Shown here piece after piece: positions 55,967-64,000 of a stretch of 64,000 bases of DNA. The translations under genes were made by a program, and so were the position numbers. The DNA is from CAVXFB01 sp963760935. Lineage in GTDB: Bacteria > Planctomycetota > Planctomycetia > Pirellulales > Thermoguttaceae. The notes under the pieces are model-generated. The model made no database searches, had not been told where the DNA came from, and was given only the letters and a program-made list of their open reading frames with translations. Each line of letters starts with the position of its first letter. Position 1 is the first letter of the stretch. Where the stretch lies: contig CAVXFB010000001.1 of the NCBI GenBank assembly GCA_963760935.1, forward strand, positions 1 through 64,000, in the 5' to 3' direction.

Positions 55967-57358
55967 GTGGCAGACAAACCATGGGGTGGAGTATTTGATC
56001 AGGCGACGGACTGCCGTGTGGAGAAGTTCACCGAAAGCGTGAGCTTCGATCGCCGGCTGTATGCGCAGGATATTGAAGGCTCGATCGCCCACGCCCAGAT
56101 GCTGGCCAAGGTCGGCCTGATCACCATGGAGGAGTGCCGAAAGATTGAGCAGGCCCTCGGCGAAATACGCCTGGAAATCGAGCAGGGGCGATTCGCGTTC
56201 CGCACCGAGCTGGAAGACATCCACATGCACGTCGAGCAGGCGCTCACTGATCGCCTTGGCGACGTGGGCCGAAAGCTCCACACCGCGCGAAGTCGAAACG
56301 ACCAGGTCGCGACCGACCTGCGGCTCTGGGTCCGCGCGGCAATCGACCAGATCGACGCCCGACTGACCGATCTCCAACGAGCGTTTGTCGGTCGGTGCGA
56401 AGCTGACAGCGATGTGATCCTGCCGGGCTACACCCATTTTCAGCGGGCGCAGCCGGTGCTGGCGCCGCATTACTGGTTGGCGTATTGCGAGAAGCTCGAA
56501 CGCGACCGGCTGCGGCTGGCCGATTGTCGACGGCGCGTCAACGTGCTTCCGCTCGGGGCTGCCGCGCTGGCCGGCACGAGTCTTCCGATCGACCGCGCTG
56601 ACGTCGCGGCGCGGCTAGGCTTCGATTGTCTGGCGGCCAACAGTCTGGACGCGGTCAGCGATCGGGATTTCGCCGTCGAGTTCGCGTTTGCCCTGACGCT
56701 CATCGCCGAGCATCTCAGCACCTGGGCCGAGGAGTGGATTCTGTGGTCCACCGTCGAGTTCAACTTCCTCAAGCTGCCCCAGGCGTTTTGCACCGGCTCC
56801 TCGATCATGCCGCAGAAGGTCAATCCGGACGTGCTTGAGTTGATCCGCGGCAAGACGGCCCGAGTGGTCGGCAATTTGCAGACGCTGCTGGTATTGCTCA
56901 AGGGGTTGCCGCTGGCCTACAACCGCGATCTGCAAGAGGACAAGCAGCCCTTGTTCGATTCGTTCGATACCGTGTTGGCATCGCTCGAACTCGCCGCGCC
57001 GCTGGTGGCGGCGGCCGAGTTGAACCGCACGGCCATCGCTGAGCGGCTCGATCGCGGGCATCTCGACGCGACGATGCTTATGGAGTATTTGATCGCTCGC
57101 GGCATTCCGCAACGAACCGCCCACGGCCTGGTAGGCCGGTTGGTGCGCAAAGCCCTGGATCGCGGCGTGCGGCTGTCCGATCTTTCGATGGACGAGTTCC
57201 GCGAAGCACACCCCGAATTGGACGAGAGCGTGTACGATGTACTAGGCTCAGATAAGGCCGTCGCAGCCATGCGAAGCTACGGGTCAACCGGTCCCGAGCA
57301 GGTCTCGCAACAGGTTCGATGCTGGAAAGAGATACTGCAAAATCGGCCGCCCCTTTAG
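55967..57358 (+). CDS. argH: Argininosuccinate lyase
   Basis: Last step of arginine synthesis: splits argininosuccinate into arginine and fumarate. I start at the GTG at 55967, with GGGAG 7 bases upstream; a TTG at 55946 is possible. This gives 463 residues. WGGVF is near the start, HTARSRNDQ at 105-113, GYTHFQRAQP at 154-163 (catalytic His), and the signature GSSIMPQKVNPD with the catalytic Ser loop at 277-288. No interruption. It is divergent from carB, so the two arginine-pathway genes share one regulatory region (55754-55966). A TATGGT-like -10 at 55921-55928 is possible. Confidence 0.97.
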   Translation: MADKPWGGVFDQATDCRVEKFTESVSFDRRLYAQDIEGSIAHAQMLAKVGLITMEECRKIEQALGEIRLEIEQGRFAFRTELEDIHMHVEQALTDRLGDVGRKLHTARSRNDQVATDLRLWVRAAIDQIDARLTDLQRAFVGRCEADSDVILPGYTHFQRAQPVLAPHYWLAYCEKLERDRLRLADCRRRVNVLPLGAAALAGTSLPIDRADVAARLGFDCLAANSLDAVSDRDFAVEFAFALTLIAEHLSTWAEEWILWSTVEFNFLKLPQAFCTGSSIMPQKVNPDVLELIRGKTARVVGNLQTLLVLLKGLPLAYNRDLQEDKQPLFDSFDTVLASLELAAPLVAAAELNRTAIAERLDRGHLDATMLMEYLIARGIPQRTAHGLVGRLVRKALDRGVRLSDLSMDEFREAHPELDESVYDVLGSDKAVAAMRSYGSTGPEQVSQQVRCWKEILQNRPPL

Positions 57359-57403
57359 CAGCGTGTCGTAAGGGTGAACAGCGAGCCGAACAGACAATCG
57401 AAA

Positions 57404-59668
57404 ATGATCGCAGCTATGACTTCTTCCGCCCGCATCGCCGCACTCATTTTGGCTTTGGTCGCGTGCTGGCCAACGCTGGTCTTCGCGCAGCGGCCCGCTG
57501 CCGTGAAGGCCGATGCGAATGCAACGAATGACGCGGACCAGACTAACGAGGACGTCGCGCCGCCAGATTCGGCGGTGGCCGCTATCCTGGCCGCCAAGCC
57601 GACCACGCCGGCCGAGTGCGTGCAGGCGGCAAAGACGCTCGTCGATCTGGGGCACATGGATGTGGCGAAGAAATTGCTCAAGCAAGTAGTCGACGCCAAG
57701 TTGCCGTCCGCACAATTGGCCGAGTTGGGTCAACAGTTCGGCGCTGCAATGTTCATCGACTTGGGCAGTCGACCCTCGCTGCAGCCCGAGGCCAAACAGT
57801 TGGCGGATGCGGTACTAAGCGCCCGCAAAGCCCAGTTGGAGGACACTAAGCGGATCGATGGTCTAATCCAGCAGCTTCAGGACCCGGACGAGGAGAAACG
57901 TATCGCAGCCTTGGCCGGTTTGCAGGAGGCACGAACGGCGGCCATCGGGCCCCTACTGTCGGTTTTGGCTGATCCGGCGCGTGCGGCCGAGCATGCGAAC
58001 GTCCGCACGGTGCTGGCCACGATGGGCAGCGTTTCGCGCGGACCGCTGTTGGCCGTTCTTGACACGGCAGATGCGAAGCTGAAAGTCCAGGCGATCTTGG
58101 CGCTCGAAGAGATGAACAGCCCCAAGGCGGTCCTACCGCTGTTGGAGCCGAGTCTGTCGGCGAAGTCAGATGCCGAGGTGCGACAAACGGCCACAGCCGC
58201 GCTCCGCCGACTCACCGGCAGCGAACCAAGTCGTCCAGAGGCGATTAAGTTGCTTGCGGATGCCGCCAAGAACTACTTCGACCGCCGGCAGCCGATCGAA
58301 GGCGTGGCCGACGAGCGCGTCGAGATATGGAGTTGGGATGAGGCCAAGCGGCGTTGCATTGCCCAGAGCGGCACGCCGGAAGACGCCGCCCGCTACTGGG
58401 CCGCGCGTTATGCTCGCAACGCCTATAGCATCGACGGCAACGATCCGGCGATTCGCCGGCTGTATCTTGCCACGATGCTCGACGCGGCCGCTTATGCCAA
58501 CGGGTTGGATCGCCCGTGGGACGAAAACAGCGCAGTCTCGACCAAGGCGAAACGCTTTGGCCCCAAGACATTGGACGACGTGCTTGCATACTCGATAGAG
58601 CATCAGCATCCGGCCGCGGCGACGGCTGCGGCCCGCCTGCTCGGCGCGATCGGCAGCGCTTCCGAACTTCTGTATCAAGGCGACAAACCGTCGCCGCTGG
58701 TGCGAGCTCTTCAAGACCCCGATCGCCGGCTGCGGATGGCCGCTTTGCAGGCGATCGTGCGGTTGCAGCCCTCAAGGCCGTATGCCGGATCGAGCCGCGT
58801 ACCGGCCGCGTTGGCTTACTTTGCGGCCAGCAGCGGCATGCGCCGAGCAATCGTTGCAGCAACGAATATCGAACAATCGCGCGATATGGCCGGCATGCTG
58901 GCAACCGCAGGTCTCGAAACCGACACGGCGGCGACGGGCGCCGAACTGCTTCGCCAGGCGACGCGTTCGCCCGACTACGAAGTGGCCTGGATTGACGTTT
59001 CGATCAATCACCCGGAAATCGGCACCGTCTTGCAGGAACTGCGACGCGACCCGCGTACCGCCACACTTCCCATCGGAGTATTGGCGCGCAGCGGGCAGTT
59101 TGAATTGGCCGACCATATGGCGCGGCTGGACCCGATGGCCAAGGCCTTTGCGCGGCCGCACGATCTCCAGGCTTTTCGTTGGCAACTGCAACAATTGACA
59201 GCCCTGGCGCCGTCGGAATTCGTCGATTTTGCCATCCGGCAGCAGCAGGCGAGCGAGGCCCTGGACTTGCTGGCCGAGTTGAGCCGATCGTCGAGCAAAA
59301 TCTACGATCTGCGAGGCGTTCAAAGCTCTGTGCTTGCGGCCCTATACAATCCTAAGCTTGCCATCAAGGCCGTGACGGTGCTCGCCAGTCTGAATTCCGC
59401 TGCCGTGCAACGGGCTTTGGTGGACATTGCCAGCCGCTTTACTAATCCGTTGGAGTTGCGGCAAGCCGCCGCGACGGCATTCCGTGAAAACACCGAAAAA
59501 TATGGCATCCTGCTCACAATCCCCGAAATTGAGCAACAGTACCGTCGCTACAACGACAGTAAGACGCAGGACGCCGCCACACAACGCGTATTGGGACTGA
59601 TCCTCGATTGCCTCGAAGCGCGCGCGGGCGTAAACAGCCGCGATCGAGCGTCCGGGCAGAGACCATAA
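57404..59668 (+). CDS. Exported HEAT-repeat protein with a receiver-like domain
   Basis: About 754 residues. A signal peptide follows the ATG at 57404 (MTSSARIAALILALVACWPTLVFAQ spans the helix and cut). HEAT-like repeats fill residues about 130-270 (ALLAVLDTADAKLKVQAILALEEM type) and return later (VRALQDPDRRLRMAALQAIVRL). Between about 480 and 585 lies a receiver-like domain: AIVAATNIEQSRDMAGMLATAGLETDTAATG, then YEVAWIDVSIN and TLPIGVLAR, resembling two-component receivers. Its IDV Asp could correspond to the phospho-acceptor, but an exported receiver would not meet a kinase, so it is probably a binding module. A GTG at 57374 is an alternative start. It is followed by the sigma-54 activator. 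Confidence 0.78.
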   Translation: MIAAMTSSARIAALILALVACWPTLVFAQRPAAVKADANATNDADQTNEDVAPPDSAVAAILAAKPTTPAECVQAAKTLVDLGHMDVAKKLLKQVVDAKLPSAQLAELGQQFGAAMFIDLGSRPSLQPEAKQLADAVLSARKAQLEDTKRIDGLIQQLQDPDEEKRIAALAGLQEARTAAIGPLLSVLADPARAAEHANVRTVLATMGSVSRGPLLAVLDTADAKLKVQAILALEEMNSPKAVLPLLEPSLSAKSDAEVRQTATAALRRLTGSEPSRPEAIKLLADAAKNYFDRRQPIEGVADERVEIWSWDEAKRRCIAQSGTPEDAARYWAARYARNAYSIDGNDPAIRRLYLATMLDAAAYANGLDRPWDENSAVSTKAKRFGPKTLDDVLAYSIEHQHPAAATAAARLLGAIGSASELLYQGDKPSPLVRALQDPDRRLRMAALQAIVRLQPSRPYAGSSRVPAALAYFAASSGMRRAIVAATNIEQSRDMAGMLATAGLETDTAATGAELLRQATRSPDYEVAWIDVSINHPEIGTVLQELRRDPRTATLPIGVLARSGQFELADHMARLDPMAKAFARPHDLQAFRWQLQQLTALAPSEFVDFAIRQQQASEALDLLAELSRSSSKIYDLRGVQSSVLAALYNPKLAIKAVTVLASLNSAAVQRALVDIASRFTNPLELRQAAATAFRENTEKYGILLTIPEIEQQYRRYNDSKTQDAATQRVLGLILDCLEARAGVNSRDRASGQRP

Positions 59669-59722
59669 CAACATGGGGTGCGTTTCACGCGCCCTGAAAA
59701 ATATCTTCAATCCTTTCGCGCT

Positions 59723-60781
59723 ATGGTTCGCATCCCACCGAGCATTGATTCAAGCGAGACCGGCCCGCCGATCCCCAACCTGATCGGGTCGGGTCCCGCG
59801 ATGGAAGACGTGTATCGCCTTACGCGCCAGGTTGCCCGATCGAATGCTTCGGTGCTGCTGCTAGGCGAAACCGGAACGGGCAAGGAACTGATCGCAAAGG
59901 CCATCCACCGTCTCAGCCCGCGGGGCAGCGGCCCGTTCATCCGCGTCAATTGTGGGGCGTTGGCCGAAAACTTGCTGGAAAGCGAGCTGTTCGGGCACGT
60001 TCGCGGCGCGTTTACCGGCGCTATCGACAACCGAACTGGCCGCTTCGAGGCCGCCCACACCGGCACGGTCTTCCTCGATGAGATCAACTCGACCACGCCG
60101 AAGCTGCAACTGAAGCTGCTGCGCATGCTCCAAGAGCACGAGTTCGAGCGGGTCGGAGATACGCAAACGATCCGCGTCGATACCCGGGTCGTCGCCGCCA
60201 GCAATCGCGACCTGCTCGAGGAGACCGAGGCCGGCCGATTTCGCGAAGATCTTTATTATCGTCTGAATGTCGTCTCGATCTATCTGCCGCCATTGCGCGA
60301 GCGTCGCGAGGACATTCCGGAACTGGTGAGCCATTTCCTCAAGATCTACAACGAGGAGAACTTTCGCCACGTCCCGTACGTCGAGTCGGCGGCCATGCAG
60401 GCCTTGCAGGATTACTCGTGGCCGGGCAACGTGCGAGAGTTGCAGAACTACATCGAACGGGCCGTCGTGCTCGCCCCCGGCGACGAACTGACCCGCGACC
60501 TCTTGCCCGAGGCCGTCCTCGGCGGCAAGCGACGCCGTATCGGCCGACATCGTGGCGCCGACATGGAAACGCTTGCCTCGGAACTGGTCGAGCAAGGCAT
60601 CGAAACGGCGGGCCCCAGCGCCGAGAACCTTTATGCCGCAGTGGTCAACCGGGTGGAACGCGAGCTGATCGCTCAAGTCATGACCAGTTGCGACAACGTG
60701 CAAATCAAAGCCGCCGAGCGCCTTGGCATCAACCGCAATACGCTGCATAAGAAACTGAAGGAATACGGGCTGGAAAAGTAG
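59723..60781 (+). CDS. Sigma-54-dependent activator without receiver
   Basis: 352 residues from the ATG at 59723. The AAA+ domain starts at once: Walker A GETGTGKE at 48-55, GAFTGA at 95-100, FLDE at 117-120, and NVVSIYLPPLRERREDIPEL as the sensor region. A Fis-type helix-turn-helix closes the protein (AAERLGINRNTLHKKLKEYGL). No sensory domain precedes the AAA+ part, so it may be regulated by level, by a partner protein, or be constitutively active. It is 54 bases behind the exported HEAT gene and may be cotranscribed. Targets not seen. Confidence 0.93.
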   Translation: MVRIPPSIDSSETGPPIPNLIGSGPAMEDVYRLTRQVARSNASVLLLGETGTGKELIAKAIHRLSPRGSGPFIRVNCGALAENLLESELFGHVRGAFTGAIDNRTGRFEAAHTGTVFLDEINSTTPKLQLKLLRMLQEHEFERVGDTQTIRVDTRVVAASNRDLLEETEAGRFREDLYYRLNVVSIYLPPLRERREDIPELVSHFLKIYNEENFRHVPYVESAAMQALQDYSWPGNVRELQNYIERAVVLAPGDELTRDLLPEAVLGGKRRRIGRHRGADMETLASELVEQGIETAGPSAENLYAAVVNRVERELIAQVMTSCDNVQIKAAERLGINRNTLHKKLKEYGLEK

Positions 60782-60787
60782 CGCACC

Positions 60788-61081
60788 ATGACTCGCGCTG
60801 ACGTTCTTCATATCTTGACGACTTGCCAGGGCGAACTTCACCGGAAGTTCGGCGTAAGCTCGTTGTCGCTGTTTGGCTCCGTGGCACGCGACGAGGCGAT
60901 CGACGTAAGCGACGTTGATCTGTTGGTCGAATTTGATCGGCCCACCGGCTATTTTGGGTTGATAGCGCTGCAAGAATACTTGGAGGGTGCTCTGGGGCGC
61001 CGCGTGGACGTTGGCACCGCCGGAAGCCTTAAGCCCCGGCTTCGAGCAAAAGTTCTCCAGGAGTGCGTTCATGTCGACTAG
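60788..61081 (+). CDS. MNT-type nucleotidyltransferase (antitoxin of MntA/HepT pair)
   Basis: 97 residues with the minimal nucleotidyltransferase motif: LFGSVARDEAIDVSDVDLLVEF at 28-49, in which G30-S31 and the acidic pair Asp42/Asp44 are the catalytic elements. It follows the sigma-54 gene by 6 bases. Its end overlaps the HEPN gene by 11 bases. MntA-type proteins add nucleotides to the HEPN toxin and thereby silence it. Length and layout fit. Confidence 0.9.
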   Translation: MTRADVLHILTTCQGELHRKFGVSSLSLFGSVARDEAIDVSDVDLLVEFDRPTGYFGLIALQEYLEGALGRRVDVGTAGSLKPRLRAKVLQECVHVD

Positions 61082-61412
61082 GTCATGGAGAGGGCGCGTC
61101 GAGGATATCTTGGAGGCTATTGCCGAAATTCAAGTGTTCACGCGGTCGATGAGGTTTGCTGATTTTCGAGACGACGCAAAGACGCTTAAGGCCGTGGCAC
61201 TGAACTTCGTGATCATCGGAGAGGCGGCGGCGCGAGTTCCTGACGAGGTTGCCGCTGCCCATCCAGAGATCGCATGGAGGTTCATGCGCGGAATTCGAAA
61301 CCGACTGGTCCACGACTATTTTTTCATCGACGCGCAAATTGTCTGGGATACGGTCGAAAACGATCTTCCCGCCTTGATAGAACCGCTCAACAGTCTTTTG
61401 CACGGCGATTGA
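61071..61412 (+). CDS. HEPN-domain toxin (HepT, DUF86)
   Basis: 113 residues from the ATG at 61071. The HEPN RNase motif is R-N-R-L-V-H, residues 76-81, followed by Asp and Tyr (the Tyr is often adenylylated by MntA). The helices ILEAIAEIQVFTRSM and ALNFVIIGEAAARVPDEV are typical of the family. It overlaps the MNT gene. This is a well-defined TA-type pair. The next gene starts 3 bases downstream. Confidence 0.92.
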   Translation: MSTRSWRGRVEDILEAIAEIQVFTRSMRFADFRDDAKTLKAVALNFVIIGEAAARVPDEVAAAHPEIAWRFMRGIRNRLVHDYFFIDAQIVWDTVENDLPALIEPLNSLLHGD

Positions 61413-61414
61413 CC

Positions 61415-62359
61415 ATGTCCGGCGTAACTACCCTCTGTTTCGCGGCCAGCTATGCTCTGGCGCTGGTTCTAGAAATCGCACGGCTGATGTTTCGCAGGGG
61501 CGTGCGTGGGGCAGTTGTGCTCGGCATCGCTGTGGCGGGGCTCGTGGCTCATTCGGCCTTTCTTTATTACCGCACGATCAGCGCAACCGGCGTGCCGCTG
61601 TCGAGCGAGAAGGACTGGTATCTTGTGGCTGCGTGGGTGTTGGTGGTCGCTTACTTGGGTTTGGCTATTTTGCATCCCAAAGTTCCCTTTGGCCTGTTTC
61701 TGCTGCCGCTCGCCCTGGGCCTGATCGGCGCGGCCCGGTTCTTGGCTCGCGACGAGACGATGGCTCGCCGGCCGGCTGCCGAAATCTGGGGTGCGATCCA
61801 TGGCATCTCGATTGTGCTGGCAACCGTCGCCGTGCTCGTCGGATTCGTGGCCGGACTCATGTACCTGGGCCAAGTCAGACACCTCAAGGCCAAGCGACCG
61901 CTGGCGGGCAATCTGCGGCTGCCGAGTCTCGAATGGCTTCGCCGGGCCAACAGCCGCGCGATCACCATATCCGTGGTAATGTTAGGCATCGGCGTGTTGT
62001 CCGGCATGGTGCTGAACCGCATTCGTGTGGGCGGCGAGACTCCGCGTTTGCCGTGGAACGATCCGGTGGTTTTGAGCACGCTGCTGATGTTCTTCTGGTT
62101 GTTGGCGGCGGTGGCAATCAACGCCCTTTATCGCCCCGCGCGTCAGGGCCGCAAGGTGGCCTATTTGACGTTGGTCAGCTTTGTGTTTCTCGCCATTATG
62201 CTGGCCACCGGCTTGTTGATGAACAGCCAACACTGGGGGCGGGAAGTCGAGAGTCGGGAGTCGAGAGTCCAGAGCAGCAACTCGTCGGGTTCAACTCTTC
62301 ACTCTCAACACTCGACTCTCGACTCTCGACTTTCCGCCCCCGGAGGCCTGCTATGTTAG
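61415..62359 (+). CDS. CcsA/HemX-like cytochrome assembly membrane protein
   Basis: 314 residues from the ATG at 61415. About eight membrane helices lie between residues 5 and 268. The WGAIHGISIVLATVAVLVGFVAGLMYL block resembles the heme-handling WxxxH region of the CcsA/CcmC/HemX group, here as WGAIHG at 126-131. Its position directly before hemA supports HemX or CcsA. The C-terminal 40 residues (after LLMNSQHWG) are hydrophilic and low in complexity (REVESRESRVQSS...), and are encoded by a palindromic repeat, 62235-62341. The stop overlaps the hemA start by 7 bases. Confidence 0.83.
   Translation: MSGVTTLCFAASYALALVLEIARLMFRRGVRGAVVLGIAVAGLVAHSAFLYYRTISATGVPLSSEKDWYLVAAWVLVVAYLGLAILHPKVPFGLFLLPLALGLIGAARFLARDETMARRPAAEIWGAIHGISIVLATVAVLVGFVAGLMYLGQVRHLKAKRPLAGNLRLPSLEWLRRANSRAITISVVMLGIGVLSGMVLNRIRVGGETPRLPWNDPVVLSTLLMFFWLLAAVAINALYRPARQGRKVAYLTLVSFVFLAIMLATGLLMNSQHWGREVESRESRVQSSNSSGSTLHSQHSTLDSRLSAPGGLLC
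62235..62341. repeat. GTCGAGAGT-type inverted repeat at the end of the ccsA-like gene
   Basis: Arms 62235-62274 and 62301-62341 are inverted copies built of GTCGAGAGT units (left GGGGGCGGGAAGTCGAGAGT..., right its near inverse). The element supplies the last 40 codons of the upstream gene and lies 12 bases before the hemA start. The inverted arms should form a strong hairpin just ahead of the hemA ribosome site. Confidence 0.85.
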
Positions 62360-63624
62360 TGCAGGTTGTCGGCTGCAGCCATCATGGCACGGCGATCACG
62401 GTGCGGGAGCGGCTGGCCTTCACGCCCGAGCAAACGCGTGAGGCCCTGGACCACTGGCGGCGGATATTTCCGGGCGTCGAGGCCGTGCTTCTATCGACCT
62501 GCAACCGCGTGGAGATCTATGCCGCCACCGAGCGCGCCATTGAGCCAACCCTGGATCAGATCGCCAACTTCCTCGCCCGCTTCCACGGCGTGAACCCGGA
62601 CGAGGTGATCGAACACCTGTATCAGTACCGTGAAGAGTCGGCGGTGCGGCACCTGTTTACCGTGGCGGCAAGCCTCGACAGCATGGTCCTCGGTGAGCCG
62701 CAAATTCTCTCGCAAGTCAAGCACGCCTACCAGGTGGCCACGGAACAGGACAATACGGGGCCGCTCATGCACGCCGTCTTTCAGGCGGCGTTGCGCGTTG
62801 CGCGACGCGTGGCCGGCGAAACGGCCATCCATCAACGCCGGGTGAGCATTCCCAGCGTTGCCGTGGCCGACTTCGCCCGGCAGATCTTTGAGCGATTCGA
62901 CGACAAGCACGCGTTGGTGATTGGCGCCGGCGAAATGGCCGAAGAAACTCTCGGATATGTGACCGACGAGGGAGTCACGCAAATCACGGTCATCAATCGG
63001 CATTTTGAGCGTGCGCAGACACTTGCCCAACGCTGGAACGGTCAGGCCGTGGCCTGGGAAGAGTTGCCGAATGCGCTAATGGCCGCCGACCTGATCATCA
63101 GCACAACTGCCGCGGGAGAACCGATCGTTACACTTGCCGACTTCGCCGCAGTCACGGCTGAACGCGTAGCTCGCCCCTTGCTGATTCTCGATCTGGCCGT
63201 GCCGCGAGATTTCGATCCCTCGATCGGCGATCTGCCGGATGTATACCTCTACTCGATCGACGACCTCCAGGCGACCTGCCAGCGCAACCGCGCCGAGCGC
63301 GACAAGGAGTTGCCGGCGGCGATGCACATTGTCGACCAGGAGACCACCCGCTTCATGGCCGAGATGTATCATCGCGCCGTCAGTCCGGTGGTCGAGCGGC
63401 TGCGATTTGGCTGGCAGAAGCCCAAGGAAGACGAGCTACAGCGGTTGCTCAACAAGTTGGCGGACTTGGACGATCATTCCAAAGACGAAATCCGCCACTC
63501 GTTCGATCGGCTGGTGAACAAGCTGTTACATCCGCCGTTGGAGTCGCTGCGCGACGAATCGCGCAACGGCGTGCCTCGCGGACTGCTCGATGCGCTGGCT
63601 CGGCTGTTTCAGTTGAAGGATTGA
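62353..63624 (+). CDS. hemA: Glutamyl-tRNA reductase
   Basis: First enzyme of tetrapyrrole synthesis from Glu-tRNA. It starts at the ATG at 62353, inside the previous stop, and is 423 residues. The catalytic Cys50 lies in STCNRVEIYA. MVLGEPQILSQVKHAYQVA follows, then the NADPH domain (ALVIGAGEMAEET, NRHFERAQTLA, IISTTAA) and LLILDLAVPRDFDP. The dimerisation helix is at the C-terminus. A repeat hairpin sits just upstream and could affect translation. Confidence 0.97.
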   Translation: MLVQVVGCSHHGTAITVRERLAFTPEQTREALDHWRRIFPGVEAVLLSTCNRVEIYAATERAIEPTLDQIANFLARFHGVNPDEVIEHLYQYREESAVRHLFTVAASLDSMVLGEPQILSQVKHAYQVATEQDNTGPLMHAVFQAALRVARRVAGETAIHQRRVSIPSVAVADFARQIFERFDDKHALVIGAGEMAEETLGYVTDEGVTQITVINRHFERAQTLAQRWNGQAVAWEELPNALMAADLIISTTAAGEPIVTLADFAAVTAERVARPLLILDLAVPRDFDPSIGDLPDVYLYSIDDLQATCQRNRAERDKELPAAMHIVDQETTRFMAEMYHRAVSPVVERLRFGWQKPKEDELQRLLNKLADLDDHSKDEIRHSFDRLVNKLLHPPLESLRDESRNGVPRGLLDALARLFQLKD

Positions 63625-63656
63625 GTGGGCAGGTTAGGTTGCGAGTGAGGGCGCAC

Positions 63657-64000
63657 ATGGAACCTTCATCGAGAACACCCGAAGGAGAGTCAAACCGCTG
63701 TCCCGTCTGCGGAAAAGCCTTTCGTATCGAGCCATCGCGACCTCCAGGCGATGCTCCCTGCCCACATTGTGGTCATCTAGTCTGGTTTGGGCCGAGCCTC
63801 GATTCATTTCTCCAGTTATTGCGGCAGAGCGATCTGTTGTCCGACGACCAATTGCTGAGCGTATTGGATTGCGTTCGCAACGAGGGCATCGCGGCCCAGA
63901 GTTCGAGGACCCTGGCTGAGGCATTGGTTGAGCAGGGGATTCTGACGCCCTGGCAGGCCGACATGCTGATAAAGGGCAAGAATCGCGGCTTTCGCTTGGG
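63657..64000 (+). CDS. Start of a planctomycete-type Ser/Thr protein kinase, cut by window end
   Basis: 115 codons to the window edge. A zinc ribbon opens the protein: Cys15, Cys18, Cys35 and Cys38 (CPVC and CPHC). Then a helical region has LRQSDLLSDDQLLSVLDCV and LAEALVEQGILTPWQADMLIKGKNRGFRLG. The phrase ending LTxWQADMLxxGKxxGFxLG is the lead-in to kinase domains in planctomycete kinases, where the catalytic domain begins next. The kinase domain itself is outside the window, so this is inference from the lead-in. GAGG upstream supports the ATG. Confidence 0.7.
   Translation, partial: MEPSSRTPEGESNRCPVCGKAFRIEPSRPPGDAPCPHCGHLVWFGPSLDSFLQLLRQSDLLSDDQLLSVLDCVRNEGIAAQSSRTLAEALVEQGILTPWQADMLIKGKNRGFRL

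Noticed and set aside
61633..62352. N-terminal extension of hemA through the ccsA-like gene
   Set aside because: HemA starts MLVQVVGCSHH at 62353; the extension is an alternate frame of a membrane gene.
1..64000. tRNA or rRNA genes
   Set aside because: No cloverleaf or rRNA core sequence was recognised by eye on either strand; a covariance search would be needed to exclude them fully.

Overview
The window is GC-rich, densely coded bacterial DNA, most probably from a planctomycete of the Pirellulales kind. The evidence is taxon-typical content: a TIGR03000-type repeat protein, a formylglycine sulfatase, an eventual Ser/Thr kinase with the planctomycete N-terminal layout, a single-chain glycyl-tRNA synthetase, conserved planctomycete hypotheticals, and several families of palindromic (REP/REPIN-like) repeats. 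I see no rRNA, tRNA, CRISPR array, phage or insertion sequence.

Layout. 0-5 kb: a two-component pair (histidine kinase and sigma-54 response regulator), then a TauE/SafE permease with a DUF1634 partner and an unknown membrane protein. 5.7-10.3 kb: GH27 alpha-galactosidase, glyS, a methyltransferase. 10.3-15.2 kb: comB-like phosphatase, then ubiD, ubiE/menG and ubiX (quinone biosynthesis), with two toxin-antitoxin (TA) modules lying between ubiD and ubiE. 15.2-20.2 kb: enolase-superfamily protein, bioA, a PIN TA pair whose antitoxin is only 58 aa, and a SAM hydrolase-like protein. 20.2-24.1 kb: a probable rpmB-gatC-gatA-gatB-DUF62 operon on the minus strand. 24.3-31.3 kb: prepilin-peptidase-like protein, mutS, and a long protein ending in a DisA_N diadenylate cyclase-like domain. 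31.8-36.8 kb: a FemAB/GNAT-like protein and a MacAB-like ABC exporter in three genes. 37.6-43 kb: a PaaK-like ligase, a sulfatase, a TIGR03000 protein. 43-49 kb: quinol NO reductase, a possible FNR box, an RsbU-type phosphatase and a FliG-like protein. 49-57.4 kb: zwf, a VapBC-like pair, dus, and divergent carB and argH. 57.4-64 kb: an exported HEAT-repeat protein with a receiver-like domain, a sigma-54 activator, an MNT-HEPN TA pair, a cytochrome c assembly/HemX-like protein, hemA, and the start of a kinase.

Two things stand out. First, at least eleven conserved genes, including indispensable ones (gatA, gatB, carB), carry single-base frameshifts. This looks like uncorrected indel error in the assembly rather than gene decay, so I annotate those genes over their full span and mark the shifts. 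Second, palindromic repeats are not confined to intergenic DNA: they sit in frame inside gatA and gatB and form the C-terminal end of the ccsA-like gene. The most interesting single protein is the diadenylate cyclase-like protein at 29455-31269, which has a long unassigned N-terminal region and an altered catalytic motif. Five TA-like modules in 64 kb are also notable.
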